This document shows, piece after piece, positions 18,043 through 25,216 of a stretch of DNA of 64,000 nucleotides. A program made the position numbers and the translations under genes. Where the stretch lies: NCBI RefSeq assembly GCF_016428645.1, contig NZ_JAELXW010000038.1, positions 19,041 to 83,040 of the forward strand. The letters are read 5' to 3'. The notes under the pieces were generated by a model. That model was not told where the DNA came from. It made no database searches and saw only the letters and a program-made list of their open reading frames with translations. The DNA comes from Glycomyces salinus (lineage in GTDB: Bacteria; Actinomycetota; Actinomycetes; Mycobacteriales; Micromonosporaceae). How positions within the stretch are numbered: the first letter of the stretch is position 1; each line of letters opens with the position of its first letter.

Positions 18043-19368
18043 CTAGCGTCCGAATCGCCGGTCGGCGTCATCGTAGCCGGGCCCGCCCTGCGGCTCGTAG
18101 CCGTAATCGCTCCGCGAGTTCGGTTCCCGCAGGTTGTCGAAGACACCCGAGGCGCCGAACGGGTCGGCCCCGGCCCGCGGGAAGCCGCCGGTGGTCGTCG
18201 CCCACGGGTCGCGGCCGTTGCCGACCGCCGCCAGGTCCTCGTCGTACTCCGCGAACGGCTCGTCGCCCCCTTGGCGATGCTCGCGAGCCGTGAACTGGCC
18301 CTGCTCGGCGTCGACCGGGTCGGTCTCGCGCAGGTCGCCGACCTCCCCGGCGCGGCTGGTCGACTCGAGCTCCGAGTCGTCGGGGGTGTTCATGGCCTCC
18401 ACCAGGTGCGTCACCAGGAAGCCGATGACGATCGCGCTGAGCGCGATCCAGCCGGGCTCGAAGTTCCAGTCGCGGGCCTCGGACAGCCACGTCATCGCCA
18501 GCAGCAGCGCCGCGGCGAAAGCGGTCCCGGCCACGCCCCCGCGCCGGCCCAGCAGGCTGGTGCCGCCCAGCAGGGCCGCCCCGAGCGCCAGGACCGACAG
18601 CAGGATCGGGTCGGGCAGCGCGGCCGCGCCCTGTTCGGGGACCGCGGTCCAGGCCGCCAGCACGCCGGCCGCCCCGGCCATGCCCACCGACAAGAGCGTC
18701 CCGAAGAACACCAGGCCGCCGCGCCCGTGGCGCTCCCCGACCGGGGTGTCGCGGATCGGCGCGAGCCGCTCGCGGACGCCGGCGAAGGCGCCGACCAGGC
18801 CCAGGAAGATAGACAGGCCCGCCGCGGCGGCCAGGGCCGCGAGCACGCCGGTGGACGGCAGCTCGGCGAGCATGAACTGGCCCGGCTCTCCGGCCGCGCC
18901 CGCCCACAGTCCGATGGCGCCGCCGACGGCGCCGCTGGCGGCCCATCCGGGCACCCGCAGCCACGCGCACAGCGTGGCCAGGACGATCCCGATGAACAGG
19001 GCCGCCCCCAGGCCCATGCCCAGGGCCATGGCCGACCCCGAGCTGGAGGCGTCCACGAAGATCCAGGCCGACAGGAGCGCTATGGGCCCCGCGGCGAGGT
19101 TGATCGCGCCGACGCGCAGGGACGTGGACACGGCCGAGGCCAGCAGCAGCAGCGGCACGAGAGCGGCCATGAAGCCGCTCCAGGAGGACTCGGCGAAGGG
19201 CCCGCCCGACGACTGGGTGAGCGCGAACAGCACGCCGCCGCCCAGCAGCAGCAGTCCGATCTCCCAGACCACGTGCACTGCCATGCGGTCGGTCGGCGTC
19301 TCGGACAGGACGTCCTGAGATGAGGTCTTGTCTTGTTCGCCGTCTCGATTTGGGGTGTCGAATTTCAT
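18043..19368 (-). CDS. RbsC-like (BPD_transp_2-type) membrane protein, paralogue 2
   Basis: 441 residues. A short hydrophilic N-terminus is followed by about nine membrane segments (30-310) and an acidic cytosolic tail of about 130 residues rich in Asp, Glu and Gly. The blocks TSLRVGAINLAAGPIALLSA and LLGGTSLLGRRGGVAGTAFA align with paralogue 1, so the two arose by duplication. I start at ATG 19368, which has GAGG 8 bases upstream; GTG 19377 is the alternative. The gene lies 68 bases downstream of the DUF3180 gene in a run that begins at folB. Confidence 0.75.
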   Translation of the reverse strand: MKFDTPNRDGEQDKTSSQDVLSETPTDRMAVHVVWEIGLLLLGGGVLFALTQSSGGPFAESSWSGFMAALVPLLLLASAVSTSLRVGAINLAAGPIALLSAWIFVDASSSGSAMALGMGLGAALFIGIVLATLCAWLRVPGWAASGAVGGAIGLWAGAAGEPGQFMLAELPSTGVLAALAAAAGLSIFLGLVGAFAGVRERLAPIRDTPVGERHGRGGLVFFGTLLSVGMAGAAGVLAAWTAVPEQGAAALPDPILLSVLALGAALLGGTSLLGRRGGVAGTAFAAALLLAMTWLSEARDWNFEPGWIALSAIVIGFLVTHLVEAMNTPDDSELESTSRAGEVGDLRETDPVDAEQGQFTAREHRQGGDEPFAEYDEDLAAVGNGRDPWATTTGGFPRAGADPFGASGVFDNLREPNSRSDYGYEPQGGPGYDDADRRFGR

Positions 19369-19436
19369 ATGGCGCACCTCATTACGCGCAAAATATGCGA
19401 ATTGTGCCGGATGGGATGAAACCGGGATCTGTGCGG

Positions 19437-19991
19437 CTATTCGGGTGGCCGGTCCTCCGAGTCGTCCTGCGAGGGGGGAATCCTGCAGGACCGCTCGAGC
19501 CAGAGCGCGGCGGCGGTCAGCGCGACGCAGGAGACGGTCCCGAGGACGGCCGTGGGCAGGTCGTCCGAGGCCGCGGTCAGCCTGTCGCTCTGTACGGCCA
19601 GCCAGATCGCGAAGCCCAGGTAGGCACCGGTGAAGGCGGCCCCAGCGATCGAGGCGGCCTTCCCGAGCACCGCGAGGCGGGCGATCTGGAGCGCGTGCTC
19701 GGGGCCGCGGACGGTACTGGGCGCGGGGGCCTCGGACCGTTCCGACACCGCCGCCTGCGAGCGTCGCGAATTCGGGTTCAGCGTTCGTTTCGTGTTCAGC
19801 GCCAGCCAGGCCAGCAGCACCGCCAGCGCGATGATGGCCGCCGAGTTGTACCAGGCGAGGTCGGGTACTTGCTGGTAGTAGCGGGTGACGACCAGGAGCG
19901 TCAGCGCGCCGCCCACCAGGGCGCTGACGGCGAGGGTCGACGGTGCTGTCGGCCTCAGGCTCGGCTGGGGACCGTGCTTGTCGTCACTCAT
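19437..19991 (-). CDS. DUF3180 family membrane protein
   Basis: 184 residues with four membrane segments in two pairs (about 20-38, 48-65, 108-128, 142-162), separated by a polar loop. DUF3180 proteins are found beside folK in many actinobacteria and have no assigned function. Its ATG lies inside the 3' end of folK (8-base overlap), so the two are co-translated. Confidence 0.85.
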   Translation of the reverse strand: MSDDKHGPQPSLRPTAPSTLAVSALVGGALTLLVVTRYYQQVPDLAWYNSAAIIALAVLLAWLALNTKRTLNPNSRRSQAAVSERSEAPAPSTVRGPEHALQIARLAVLGKAASIAGAAFTGAYLGFAIWLAVQSDRLTAASDDLPTAVLGTVSCVALTAAALWLERSCRIPPSQDDSEDRPPE

Positions 19992-20508
19992 GATGCTCCG
20001 ACCATATCGGGTGCAGCCTGCGCAGTGCGCGCGCGTCCGCCGCAAGGCCCGGCTCCCGCAGCAATTCGCGCACCCTGCCTCTTCCGGGAAGCTCGGCGTC
20101 GCGGTCGACCGCCTGCCAGGGCACGAGCACGAACGCGCGGAGGTGGGCGCGCGGGTGGGGCAGTTCGAGGCGCGGTTCGGCGCGCCGGACGGGGCTCCCG
20201 TCGGCGTCCCAGACGGCGATGAGGTCGACGTCGAGGGTGCGGGGCCCGTAGGGGCGCTCGGGGTCGCGGACGCGGCCGGCGGCGATCTCGAGTTCCTGGG
20301 CCAGTTCGAGCCAGTCGTCGGCGCCGCGACCGGGGTCGGCGGCCACGGCGGTGACATTGTAGTAGGCCGGCTGGTCGTCGTCGCCGCCCCACGGCGGGGT
20401 CTCGTAGACCTCGGAGACCAGTTCGGGGGCGATCGCGCCGAGGGCGGCGGCGAGGTGGGCCTCGCGGTCGCCGAGATTGGAGCCGAGGCTGAGTACGACG
20501 CGGCTCAC
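19984..20508 (-). CDS. folK: 2-amino-4-hydroxy-6-hydroxymethyldihydropteridine pyrophosphokinase
   Basis: Folate-pathway enzyme that transfers pyrophosphate from ATP to the hydroxymethyl pterin. 174 residues from GTG 20508. It begins VVLSLGSNLGDREAHL and has ETPPWGG, YYNVTAVAAD, GPRTLDVDLIAV and LPHPRAHLRAFVLVP, all HPPK landmarks. The start overlaps the folB stop by 4 bases (GTGA). A folP gene is not present in this window. Confidence 0.93.
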   Translation of the reverse strand: MSRVVLSLGSNLGDREAHLAAALGAIAPELVSEVYETPPWGGDDDQPAYYNVTAVAADPGRGADDWLELAQELEIAAGRVRDPERPYGPRTLDVDLIAVWDADGSPVRRAEPRLELPHPRAHLRAFVLVPWQAVDRDAELPGRGRVRELLREPGLAADARALRRLHPIWSEHHE

Positions 20509-20885
20509 CGGTCCCCCTCCCCGGCCCGCGCGCGCTCGATGGTGACGGCGACGTCGGCGAACTGCTGCTCGATGGGCGCGTGGGGCTTGTGGACGGTGAC
20601 CCGGACGCGCCGGACGCGCTCGTCGGCCAGGCAGGCGGACGCGAGCCGCTCGGCGAGGGTCTCGATGAGGTTGCACGGTTCGCCGCGGACGATGCCGGCG
20701 AGCGTGTCGGCCAGGGTGCCGTAGTCGACGGTCGCGGCCAGCTCGTCGGTGGCGGCGGCCGCGGCCGTGGAGGTGGTGAGTGCGACGTCGACGATGAAGT
20801 CCTGCCCGGTCTCCCGCTCGTGTTCGAACACGCCGTGGCGGCCGTGAACCTTCAGCCCTGACAAGGTGATGACGTCGGTATCCAC
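20505..20885 (-). CDS. folB: Dihydroneopterin aldolase
   Basis: 126 residues. It converts dihydroneopterin to hydroxymethyl dihydropterin and glycolaldehyde. Family motifs are LSGLKVHGRHGVFEHERE, GQDFIVDVAL, TVDYGTLADTL, LIETLAERLA and VTVHKPHAPIEQQFADVAV. The GTG start has no Shine-Dalgarno sequence but a TAAGCT hexamer 6 bases upstream. It is co-directional with folK and with the membrane protein that ends 14 bases before it. Confidence 0.93.
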   Translation of the reverse strand: MDTDVITLSGLKVHGRHGVFEHERETGQDFIVDVALTTSTAAAAATDELAATVDYGTLADTLAGIVRGEPCNLIETLAERLASACLADERVRRVRVTVHKPHAPIEQQFADVAVTIERARAGEGDR

Positions 20886-20897
20886 GGCACGAGCTTA
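20886..20897 (-). promoter_or_regulatory. Possible leaderless -10 for folB
   Basis: On the minus strand TAAGCT (20897-20892) is followed by 6 bases and GTG. No convincing -35 is visible, and the upstream gene ends only 14 bases away, so read-through transcription is an alternative. Confidence 0.4.
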
Positions 20898-20899
20898 CG

Positions 20900-21538
20900 T
20901 CATTCGGGTTCGTTCTCCTCGTCTTCGGAGCGGGTGCGGATGACCAGCCAGGTCGCTCCGGCGAGGATGACCCCGGCCAAGACGATGGGGATCAGTTCGA
21001 GGTTGTGGTCGAGCCAGGACAGCAGGTTGAGGTACTCGGCGGTGGGGTCGGTCAGGACGACGGCGACGAACACGGCGGCGATGATCCCGAAGACGGCGAA
21101 CACGGCCGACCGCCACCAGAGGCCGAAGCTGAAGCGGCGGTCGAGGACCTGGGCGGCGGTGATGATGCGCTTGGCGCGCAGCAGGCGGATCGAGCCGATG
21201 AGGCGCAGCAGCCGCAGCAGCTGGGCGCCGCCGGCCGCCAGGACGAGGCTGATCAGCGTGAGGCCGCAGACGGCGAGCAGCCATCTGTGGCGCAGCAGCC
21301 ACTGGCGCTTGTGCTCGGCCGCGAGCAGGAGGACCACCATCTCCGCCCACAGCACGGCGCCGGAGGCCCAGCCGATGACCTGCCCGGCCAGGGCGTACTC
21401 GCCGTCGGACCAGATCGTGAGGAACACCGCGGGGATGGAGGCGAGCACGGCCACCACCACCGGAAGGGTCAGTCGTCTTTCGATGCGCTGGGCGAGCTCG
21501 GTGATCCGTCGCGGGCTCCATCGGGGGGAAGAGACCAC
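20900..21538 (-). CDS. Voltage-sensor-like membrane protein without a recognisable pore filter
   Basis: 212 residues with about six hydrophobic segments. After two or three helices comes an amphipathic, arginine-repeating helix (LLRLLRLIGSIRLLRAKRI, about residues 99-117) that looks like the S4 voltage sensor of potassium channels, then a further helix FAVFGIIAAVFVAVVLTD. No TVGYGD-type filter is present. The next hydrophobic stretch, IPIVLAGVILAGATWLVI, is an ordinary membrane helix. GTG 21538 is preferred over GTG 21586 because TACCGT lies exactly 6 bases upstream. It is divergent from glpD and co-directional with folB. The family is uncertain; a truncated ion-channel relative is the best fit. 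Confidence 0.65.
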   Translation of the reverse strand: MVSSPRWSPRRITELAQRIERRLTLPVVVAVLASIPAVFLTIWSDGEYALAGQVIGWASGAVLWAEMVVLLLAAEHKRQWLLRHRWLLAVCGLTLISLVLAAGGAQLLRLLRLIGSIRLLRAKRIITAAQVLDRRFSFGLWWRSAVFAVFGIIAAVFVAVVLTDPTAEYLNLLSWLDHNLELIPIVLAGVILAGATWLVIRTRSEDEENEPE

Positions 21539-21550
21539 GTCTATACGGTA
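21539..21550 (-). promoter_or_regulatory. Leaderless -10 for the voltage-sensor-like gene
   Basis: TACCGT (21550-21545, minus strand) is followed by 6 bases and GTG 21538. It agrees with the TAnnnT spacing seen at other genes here. Confidence 0.45.
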
Positions 21551-21597
21551 CCTAAGTCCTGTGAACCTGATGCAACCCCAGGTCACGCTGATTTCAG

Positions 21598-21609
21598 TAT
21601 CGTGAAGGC
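21598..21609 (+). promoter_or_regulatory. Leaderless -10 for glpD
   Basis: TATCGT (21598-21603) is followed by 6 bases (GAAGGC) and ATG 21610. GAAGG is too close to the ATG to work as a Shine-Dalgarno sequence, so a leaderless mRNA is likely. Confidence 0.5.
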
Positions 21610-23364
21610 ATGAGCACGCTCACCGCTTGGCCCCGTTCGCAGTCCGGCCGGCTCTCGCCGGAGCGGCGGCGCTCCGATCTGGACAGGCTGCGGAGCGATC
21701 ACTTCGACGTGCTGGTGATCGGGGGCGGCGCGACCGGCGCGGGGGCGGCGGTGGACGCGGCGAGCCGGGGACTGCGGACGGCGCTGGTCGAGGCGCGGGA
21801 CTTCGCCTCGGGCACATCGTCGCGGTCGAGCAAGCTGGTGCACGGCGGGCTGCGGTACCTGGAGCAGCTGGAGGTGGGCCTGGTGCGCGAGGCCCTGACC
21901 GAGCGGGGCCTGCTGAGCGAGCACCTGGCGCCGCACCTGGTGCGGCCGGTGCCGTTCCTGTTGCCGCTCAAGGACGTCTGGGAGCGGCTCTACTACGGGG
22001 CCGGGGTGGCCGCCTACGACGTGCTGGCCACCGCCCTCGGCTCCGGTCGGGGAATGCCCTGGCACCGGCACCTGGGCAGGGCGGCCGCGCACCTGGCGTT
22101 CCCCGACCTGGCCGGGGACGTCCGGGGGGCGATCCGCTACTTCGACGGCCGGGTGGACGACGCCCGCCTGGTGGTGACGCTCGCGCGCACGGCGGCCTCG
22201 CTGGGAGCCGCCGTCGTCCCCTCGGTCGAGGCGGTCGACTTCGTCCGCGCGGACGGCCGAGCAGCCGGGGCCGAGTTGGTCGATGTGGAGTCGGGCGAGC
22301 GCTTCCGGGTGCGGGCGCGGACGGTCGTGTGCGCGACCGGGGTCTGGAGCGACGACCTGTCGGGGCTGGTGCCCGAGCGCTCGGGGATGGCCGTGCGCGC
22401 CTCCAAGGGCGTCCACCTGGTCCTTCCGGCCGAGGCCATCGACGGCAACGCCGGGATCATCACCAGGACGAAGTGGAGTGTCCTGTTCATCATCCCCTGG
22501 GACGGGCACTGGATCGTCGGCACGACCGACACCGACTGGAAGCTGGACCCGGCCCACCCGGCGGCCAGCGCCAGCGACGTGGCCTACCTGCTGGATCAGG
22601 CCGGCGCGGTCCTGCGCAAGCGCCTCGACGTGAGCCAGGTCGAGGGCGTGTACGCCGGGCTGCGGCCCCTCCTCTACGGGGAGAGCGAGGAGACCTCGAA
22701 GCTGAGCCGCACGCACACGGTGGTCGAGCCCGATCCGGGCCTGTTCTTCGTGGCCGGCGGCAAATTGACTACCTACCGGGTGATGGCGCGCGACGCGGTG
22801 GACCGCGCGGCCGAGCGCCTGGGCCGGGAGGTGCCGCCGAGCCTCACGCACCTGCTGCCGCTGCTGGGCGCGGACGGCTTCGCGACGTACTGGGCGAACC
22901 GGTCGGCCCTGGCGCGCCGGTTCCGGGTGCCGGTGGCTACGGTCGAGCGCCTCCTGCGCCGCTACGGGAACCTCGCGCCGCGGCTGCTGCGTCTGGTGGC
23001 CGAGCAGCCGCAGCTGGGGCGTCCGCTGCCTGGCACCGCCGACTACCTGCGGGCCGAGGTCGTCTACGCCGCCCGCGCCGAGGGCGCGCTCCATCTCGAC
23101 GACGTCCTGACCCGGCGGCTGCGGGTCTCGATCGAGTCCTTCGACCGGGGCACCCGGGCGGCGATGGACGCCGCGGCCCTGGCCGGGGAGGTCCTGGGCT
23201 GGGAGGAGCCGCGCCGGGCCCGCGAGGTCGAGGTCTACCTGCGGCGCGTCGAGGCCGAACGCCGCTCCCAGCAGCAGCCGGACGACGACGCGGCCGAGGC
23301 CGCCCGCCTGGCGGCCGCCGAGATCCGCCGCCTGGCCCCGCTGGGCCCGGCGGCCGCGTCGTGA
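21610..23364 (+). CDS. glpD: Glycerol-3-phosphate dehydrogenase, FAD-dependent
   Basis: Membrane-associated flavoenzyme that oxidises glycerol-3-phosphate to dihydroxyacetone phosphate and passes electrons to quinone. 584 residues, normal for GlpD. The dinucleotide-binding motif GGGATGAG is at about 38-45, followed by FASGTSSRSSKLVHGGLRYL, ASKGVHLVLP, the substrate loop PWDGHWIVGTTDTDW, GLRPLLYG and the C-terminal GGKLTTYRVMA block. No glpF or glpK is adjacent. The gene ends 36 bases before a tRNA gene. Confidence 0.95.
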   Translation: MSTLTAWPRSQSGRLSPERRRSDLDRLRSDHFDVLVIGGGATGAGAAVDAASRGLRTALVEARDFASGTSSRSSKLVHGGLRYLEQLEVGLVREALTERGLLSEHLAPHLVRPVPFLLPLKDVWERLYYGAGVAAYDVLATALGSGRGMPWHRHLGRAAAHLAFPDLAGDVRGAIRYFDGRVDDARLVVTLARTAASLGAAVVPSVEAVDFVRADGRAAGAELVDVESGERFRVRARTVVCATGVWSDDLSGLVPERSGMAVRASKGVHLVLPAEAIDGNAGIITRTKWSVLFIIPWDGHWIVGTTDTDWKLDPAHPAASASDVAYLLDQAGAVLRKRLDVSQVEGVYAGLRPLLYGESEETSKLSRTHTVVEPDPGLFFVAGGKLTTYRVMARDAVDRAAERLGREVPPSLTHLLPLLGADGFATYWANRSALARRFRVPVATVERLLRRYGNLAPRLLRLVAEQPQLGRPLPGTADYLRAEVVYAARAEGALHLDDVLTRRLRVSIESFDRGTRAAMDAAALAGEVLGWEEPRRAREVEVYLRRVEAERRSQQQPDDDAAEAARLAAAEIRRLAPLGPAAAS

Positions 23365-23400
23365 CCGGCACGGCCCGATCGGCTAGACTCTTCTGGCGTT

Positions 23401-23476
23401 GCCCCAGTAGCTCAGGGGATAGAGCATCGGTTTCCTAAACCGCAGGTCGCAGGTTCGATTCCTGCCTGGGGCACCA
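23401..23476 (+). tRNA. tRNA-Arg (anticodon CCU), CCA encoded
   Basis: The acceptor stem GCCCCAG (23401-23407) pairs with CTGGGGC (23466-23472). The anticodon loop TTCCTAA carries CCT. The T-arm has GGTTCGATTCC, and CCA is encoded at 23474-23476. The anticodon CCU reads AGG, a rare codon in such a GC-rich genome. tRNA 3' ends are common integration sites, but I see no integrase or repeated 3' tRNA fragment in the next few kilobases. Confidence 0.95.
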
Positions 23477-23535
23477 TCCATACTCCTTCGAGTGCCGTTA
23501 TCACGGCAATCGAAGATCGCAGTCTCACAGAGACG

Positions 23536-23970
23536 TCAAGCAGTCTTTGGTCTGGCCCGGTCGCCACTCGACTTTGCGTTGAGAAGCTGTGAGACCCGCT
23601 GCTCGGAGACACCGAGGACGGCGGCGATGTCGCGGCCGGTCAGTCCTGCGGATTTCATATGAGCGGCGGCGTTGCGAGCAGCCTTCGCGGCGGCTTCGCT
23701 CTTTGCCTGGGCTTCCTGGCGGGCTCGGGCGGCTTCGGCGACTTCTTCGTCGAGGCCGCCTCCAAGGTGCCATTCGATGTGGATTTCGGTCTTATCGGCA
23801 TCGTCCTCGGCGAGGATGTCGATGAGGTCGCGGACCATGTCCTCGGCCTCTGAGGCACGTTCGGCCTGAGTGACACCTACGCCGGGCACGTCGAGTTCCC
23901 ACATCCCGAACGAACGGGTCGCAGTCACGACGTAGCGGCCGGCTTTCACGGTCTGGGTCAATTCAGCCAC
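23536..23970 (-). CDS. hicB: HicB-like antitoxin with C-terminal helix-turn-helix
   Basis: 144 residues. The N-terminal partial RNase-H-like HicB fold (YVVTATRSFGMWELDVPGVGVTQAERASEAEDMVRDLI) is followed by an Ala/Glu-rich helical linker (about 75-105) and a helix-turn-helix (GLTGRDIAAVLGVSEQRVSQLLN, about 108-130) for operator binding. It follows hicA with a 13-base overlap, the usual toxin-first order. It should neutralise HicA and repress the pair. Confidence 0.85.
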   Translation of the reverse strand: MAELTQTVKAGRYVVTATRSFGMWELDVPGVGVTQAERASEAEDMVRDLIDILAEDDADKTEIHIEWHLGGGLDEEVAEAARARQEAQAKSEAAAKAARNAAAHMKSAGLTGRDIAAVLGVSEQRVSQLLNAKSSGDRARPKTA

Positions 23971-24176
23971 CCTTCCTCAAGACACGGCAGTTGCCTTGCG
24001 ATGCTGTTGATCGTGCCTGGCGTGATCATGTTGTGACGTGGGACGGCTGTAGTGTGCTCACCGCATCCGCAGCGCCAGATGTCATGACCTCCACGCTTGG
24101 CCGTGCCCCGAGGGGCGCATCCGGCACGTTGAAGTGCACGTATGACCTCCCGGCGTTTCATCGGTTTCGCCATCAT
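23958..24176 (-). CDS. hicA: HicA-like mRNA interferase toxin
   Basis: 72 residues. A double-stranded-RNA-binding-like HicA fold is indicated by KRREVIRALQRAGC, GGHDIWRC and HTTAVPRHNMITPGTINSIARQ. The histidine in the GGH segment is the likely catalytic residue. The start at 24176 is chosen because the -10 hexamer TAGAGT lies 7 bases upstream; ATG 24173 is next to it. HicA toxins cleave mRNA and halt growth until bound by HicB. Confidence 0.85.
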   Translation of the reverse strand: MMAKPMKRREVIRALQRAGCAPRGTAKRGGHDIWRCGCGEHTTAVPRHNMITPGTINSIARQLPCLEEGWLN

Positions 24177-24183
24177 CGCGGCA

Positions 24184-24213
24184 ACTCTAGCGGGTATAGA
24201 GTAAACCACTCTA
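24184..24213 (-). promoter_or_regulatory. hicAB promoter and triple-repeat operator
   Basis: ACTCTA (24184-24189), its inverse TAGAGT (24197-24202) and ACTCTA (24208-24213) cover the promoter. On the minus strand the first copy reads TAGAGT and doubles as the -10 hexamer 7 bases before the hicA ATG; the third copy falls at the -35 position. HicB binding here would block transcription. Confidence 0.6.
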
Positions 24214-24268
24214 GGGGGGATTGAGCAATCCTGGCCGAGCGCGAATGGAGAAAGGCACACTTCCCCGC

Positions 24269-25153
24269 TTATGCCTTGGCGAGCAGTGCGGCGATGGAAT
24301 CGTCGTCGCAGGTGGCCCAGAACTGGCCGACCACGTCCTCGAGGTGGCCCATCGACTCGGCCTCGAACAGCACGTCCTGGTACTTGGTGATGTCGTATTC
24401 GATCGTGCCCATCTCGAGCAGGTCGAGCGGGCGGATCGTCATGCCGCGGAACTCGTCGATCTCCCCGTAGGAGGAGAGGATGCCCGCGCCGTAGGCCTTG
24501 AGGCCGTCGCTCTCGCGCATGACGCCGAACTCGAGGGTGAACCAGAAGACCCGCGAGACGAAGTCGAGCGCCCGCTCGGTCCGGACCCGCTTCGTGGCCT
24601 GCCCGGCGAGGCGGTAGAGGTCGGCGAACCTGGGGGCCGCCAGGGAGTTCCCGTGCCCGATGACCTCGTGGATCACGTCGGGTTCGGGCGTGTAGAACGG
24701 CATCGAGTGGTGCCGGATGTACTGGGTGGCGTAGAAGAGGTCGTCGGCGAGCACGCTGTAGAACTGCCTGAGCGGGACCAGGCCCGCGGCCGGACGGTAG
24801 CGGTACCCGGTCAGCGGTTCCAGCGCCTCCGAGACCTCGGACAGCTGCGGGACGCGGTCCTTGGGCAGCGCGAGCTCCTCGGCGGCCTCGAGGAATTCGC
24901 GGACCGCGAGGGCGCGGTGCTTGACGGCCAGTTCGGCGCTGACCTTCCGCCAGACCTCGTTCTCGGTGTCGGTGTAGTGGGCCGTCGGGATCTGCTTCCC
25001 GGGCTGCCACTCCATGGCGAGCGCCGCGAGGGTGTTGCGGCGTTCGCGGTACTCGGGGTCGGCGAAGCCGGGGTGCGATTGGCCCAGCTCGACTTCGACG
25101 GACCCGTCTTCTCCGGTGGTGACCGGTGCGAAGTATTGGCCTTCCTCGAACAT
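24269..25153 (-). CDS. phhA: Biopterin-dependent aromatic amino acid hydroxylase (phenylalanine 4-monooxygenase)
   Basis: 294 residues, non-haem iron enzyme hydroxylating phenylalanine (or a related aromatic) with tetrahydropterin and oxygen. The iron ligands are visible: H162 and H167 in PDVIHEVIGH, and E208 in FWFTLEFG. Other family blocks are LVPLRQFYSVLADDLFYATQYIRH and SSYGEIDEF. The regulatory ACT domain of animal enzymes is absent, as in bacteria. No pterin-4a-carbinolamine dehydratase is seen nearby. It lies 63 bases downstream of a LacI-type regulator on the same strand and has its own consensus -35. Actual substrate (Phe, Tyr or Trp) cannot be told from sequence by eye. Confidence 0.88.
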   Translation of the reverse strand: MFEEGQYFAPVTTGEDGSVEVELGQSHPGFADPEYRERRNTLAALAMEWQPGKQIPTAHYTDTENEVWRKVSAELAVKHRALAVREFLEAAEELALPKDRVPQLSEVSEALEPLTGYRYRPAAGLVPLRQFYSVLADDLFYATQYIRHHSMPFYTPEPDVIHEVIGHGNSLAAPRFADLYRLAGQATKRVRTERALDFVSRVFWFTLEFGVMRESDGLKAYGAGILSSYGEIDEFRGMTIRPLDLLEMGTIEYDITKYQDVLFEAESMGHLEDVVGQFWATCDDDSIAALLAKA

Positions 25154-25188
25154 ACCTTTATCCCAGCATGTGAAACACGAGGTGTCAA
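25154..25188 (-). promoter_or_regulatory. Promoter of the aromatic hydroxylase gene, probably leaderless
   Basis: A perfect TTGACA (25188-25183, minus strand) is followed by 17 bases, TGGGAT and 6 bases before the ATG at 25153. The -10 is weak, but the spacing is ideal for a leaderless transcript. Confidence 0.5.
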
Positions 25189-25216
25189 CAGAAACGGCCG
25201 ATGGAGCTACCGAACG

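Noticed and set aside
21627..23438. A 603-codon plus-strand frame overlapping glpD
   Set aside because: It is a shifted-frame shadow of glpD, rich in Gly/Arg/Pro with no conserved motif, and runs into the tRNA.
23401..24300. Integrated element at the tRNA-Arg gene
   Set aside because: The tRNA is complete and HicAB lies beside it, but there is no integrase or second copy of the tRNA 3' end nearby.
23958..25010. A 350-codon minus-strand frame ending in HicA sequence
   Set aside because: Only the last 72 codons are HicA; the rest is an out-of-frame reading of the aromatic hydroxylase gene.
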